A stretch of 64,000 bases of DNA from DATFVA01 sp963747755. Lineage in GTDB: Bacteria > Bacteroidota > Ignavibacteria > Ignavibacteriales > Ignavibacteriaceae. Location of the stretch: positions 868,001 to 932,000 of the forward strand of contig CAVVGK010000014.1 of assembly GCA_963747755.1 (NCBI GenBank), given 5' to 3'. Below the pieces are notes generated by a model. It made no database searches. It was not told the DNA's origin and saw nothing but the letters and a program-made list of their open reading frames with translations. The position numbers and the translations under genes were made by a program. Below are positions 62,959-64,000 of the stretch, in pieces (positions within the stretch are counted from its first letter, which is position 1; the number at the start of each line of letters is the position of its first letter).

Positions 62959-62980
62959 AGTATGACAAATATGTCATACT
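62959..62980. repeat. Palindromic operator-like site in the same region
   Basis: AGTATGACA and TGTCATACT, perfect 9-bp arms around AATA. A further half-site TATGACA occurs near 63100. The symmetry and length suit a dimeric repressor controlling the sulfur-amino-acid gene. The rest of 62711-63145 shows no gene. Confidence 0.55.
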
Positions 62981-63145
62981 CCCTTTGGGAAAGTTTTAGT
63001 ATAGTGGAATTACCGTATTTGTACTGTATTTGTTCTCCAAATGAGACATTTTGAAAACTGCGAAAAAACGCCAAATTCAACTGTTGAAAAATTTAACGTA
63101 TGACAAAATGGCAGTGCCTAATTTTGACGCCGAATTTTTACTTTG

Positions 63146-64000
63146 TTATTTAATCGCCGTTTCAAGATCCCCTATCAGATCTTCGATATCCTCAATTCCT
63201 ACCGAAAAACGAATCAGGCTTTCCGTAAGTCCCATCTTATCTCTTTTTTCCTTAGGCACAGCTGCGTGGGTCATACTTGCGGGATGGCTTATCAGACTTT
63301 CAACGCCGCCAAGACTTTCACCCAGAGTGAATATCTTTACATTTTTCAGAATTTTTTTGGCAGTCTCAACATCGCCAAAATCAGCCGATATCATACCGCC
63401 AAATCCCCGCATCTGTTTTCTGGCAAGTTCATGCTGTGGATGTGAAGGAAGTCCGGGATAGTATATTTTTTTGCAGTACCCGCTCTCTTGAAGGTATTTG
63501 GCAAATTGAACCGCATTCTCATTGTGCCTTTGCATCCTCACGGCAAGCGTTTTAGTTGAACGGAGAATAAGCCAGCAGTCAAACGGTGAAGGTACTGCCC
63601 CAACAGCATTCTGGATGTACCTTAACCGGTCGTGTATCTTTTCATCATTAGTGAGAAGGATGCCGCCTATTACATCGCTGTGACCATTCAGGTATTTAGT
63701 CTGACTATGCAGAACAATCGTTGCACCGAGTGTAAGAGGGTTCTGGAAATAAGGACTCATAAACGTATTATCAACTACACAGACCAGGTTATTTTTCTTA
63801 CATATATCGGCAGTACCCTTAATGTCGGTTAAGTTCAGCATGGGGTTTGTCGGTGTCTCTATAAATACCATTTTGGTATTGTCCTTTATTGCTTCTTCAA
63901 TGTTTTTAAGCTCCGATGTATTAACCCAGGAAAAATCCAGTCCATAATCTTTCATAATCAGCTCAAATAATCGGTATGTACCGCCGTACACATTGTGGGA
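63146..64000 (-). CDS. Trans-sulfuration PLP enzyme (cystathionine gamma-synthase/lyase type), N-terminus beyond window
   Basis: 285 codons are visible; the frame is open to the right edge (it reads SHNVYGGTYRLFELIMK at the edge), so roughly 100 N-terminal residues are missing. PLP motifs are FIETPTNPMLNLTDI, VDNTFMSPYFQNPL and the Schiff-base Lys in HSQTKYLNGHSD. SVGIEDIEDLIGDLE near the end is the family C-terminus. Methionine or cysteine metabolism is certain as a class; the exact reaction is not. It lies 435 bp from the paralogue downstream. Confidence 0.9.
   Translation of the reverse strand, partial: SHNVYGGTYRLFELIMKDYGLDFSWVNTSELKNIEEAIKDNTKMVFIETPTNPMLNLTDIKGTADICKKNNLVCVVDNTFMSPYFQNPLTLGATIVLHSQTKYLNGHSDVIGGILLTNDEKIHDRLRYIQNAVGAVPSPFDCWLILRSTKTLAVRMQRHNENAVQFAKYLQESGYCKKIYYPGLPSHPQHELARKQMRGFGGMISADFGDVETAKKILKNVKIFTLGESLGGVESLISHPASMTHAAVPKEKRDKMGLTESLIRFSVGIEDIEDLIGDLETAIK

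Noticed and set aside
62711..63145. SAM riboswitch upstream of the PLP enzyme
   Set aside because: The hairpins are present, but I could not see the conserved SAM-I or SAM-II core, so only inverted repeats are reported.

Overview
The window reads as a moderately AT-rich chromosomal segment of a Gram-negative bacterium from the Bacteroidota/Chlorobiota side of the tree, most likely an Ignavibacteria-type organism (inference). The support is a TonB-dependent receptor with an N-terminal carboxypeptidase-regulatory domain, beta-barrel proteins ending in Phe, PhoBR- and NtrC-type regulators, two bacterial malate dehydrogenases, many TTG/GTG starts, and promoters of the form TTGACA-N17-TAnnTT(TG) in front of rplU, nuoA, lexA and others. 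No tRNA, rRNA, CRISPR array, insertion sequence or phage gene was found.

Layout. 1-4296 (minus): a lipid/ribosome operon yceD(DUF177)-rpmF-plsX-fabH-fabD, ending in a cysteine-cluster protein cut by the window edge. 4297-4851: a gene-free stretch with an 11-bp tandem repeat and several palindromes. 4852-16369 (plus): twelve tightly packed genes: an ABC-2 exporter pair, a PrsW-type membrane protease, an unknown protein, nadD, a nucleotide-sugar epimerase, meaB, an acyl-CoA dehydrogenase, an acyl-CoA carboxylase beta subunit, a secreted unknown, an NtrC-type regulator and a HIT protein. 16370-19186 (minus): an apparent SOS operon lexA-DUF72-dinB with a palindromic operator.

19229-34335 (minus) is the most interesting part. 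It is a gene cluster that looks like a synthase-dependent exopolysaccharide system with unusual control parts: a fatty-acid hydroxylase, a stand-alone receiver, a KaiC-like ATPase, a second KaiC-like protein with a damaged Walker A and a GGDEF-like tail (architecture reminiscent of BcsE of cellulose secretion), a TPR/outer-membrane barrel protein (PgaA/BcsC role), a PgaC/BcsA-type glycosyltransferase, a small membrane protein, two tandem deacetylase-fold proteins that lack the catalytic residues, and a multi-PAS hybrid kinase with a degenerate ATP-binding domain and an apparent frameshift near its N terminus.

34565-40675: a sodium-coupled transporter with its microprotein partner, a PPi-type phosphofructokinase, a PcrA/UvrD helicase and ferritin. 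40697-45311 (minus): nuoABCDEF only, with no nuoG-N following. 45414-50940: a fibronectin-type lipoprotein, an outer-membrane barrel, an RsbW-like ATPase and two divergent malate dehydrogenases. 50958-51597: rplU-rpmA. 51707-60315 (minus): a TonB receptor followed by xseA-xseB-dxs-oxidoreductase-PhoB-PhoR in one overlapping series. 60443-64000 (minus): a secreted unknown and two Cys/Met-metabolism PLP enzymes, the second running off the right edge.
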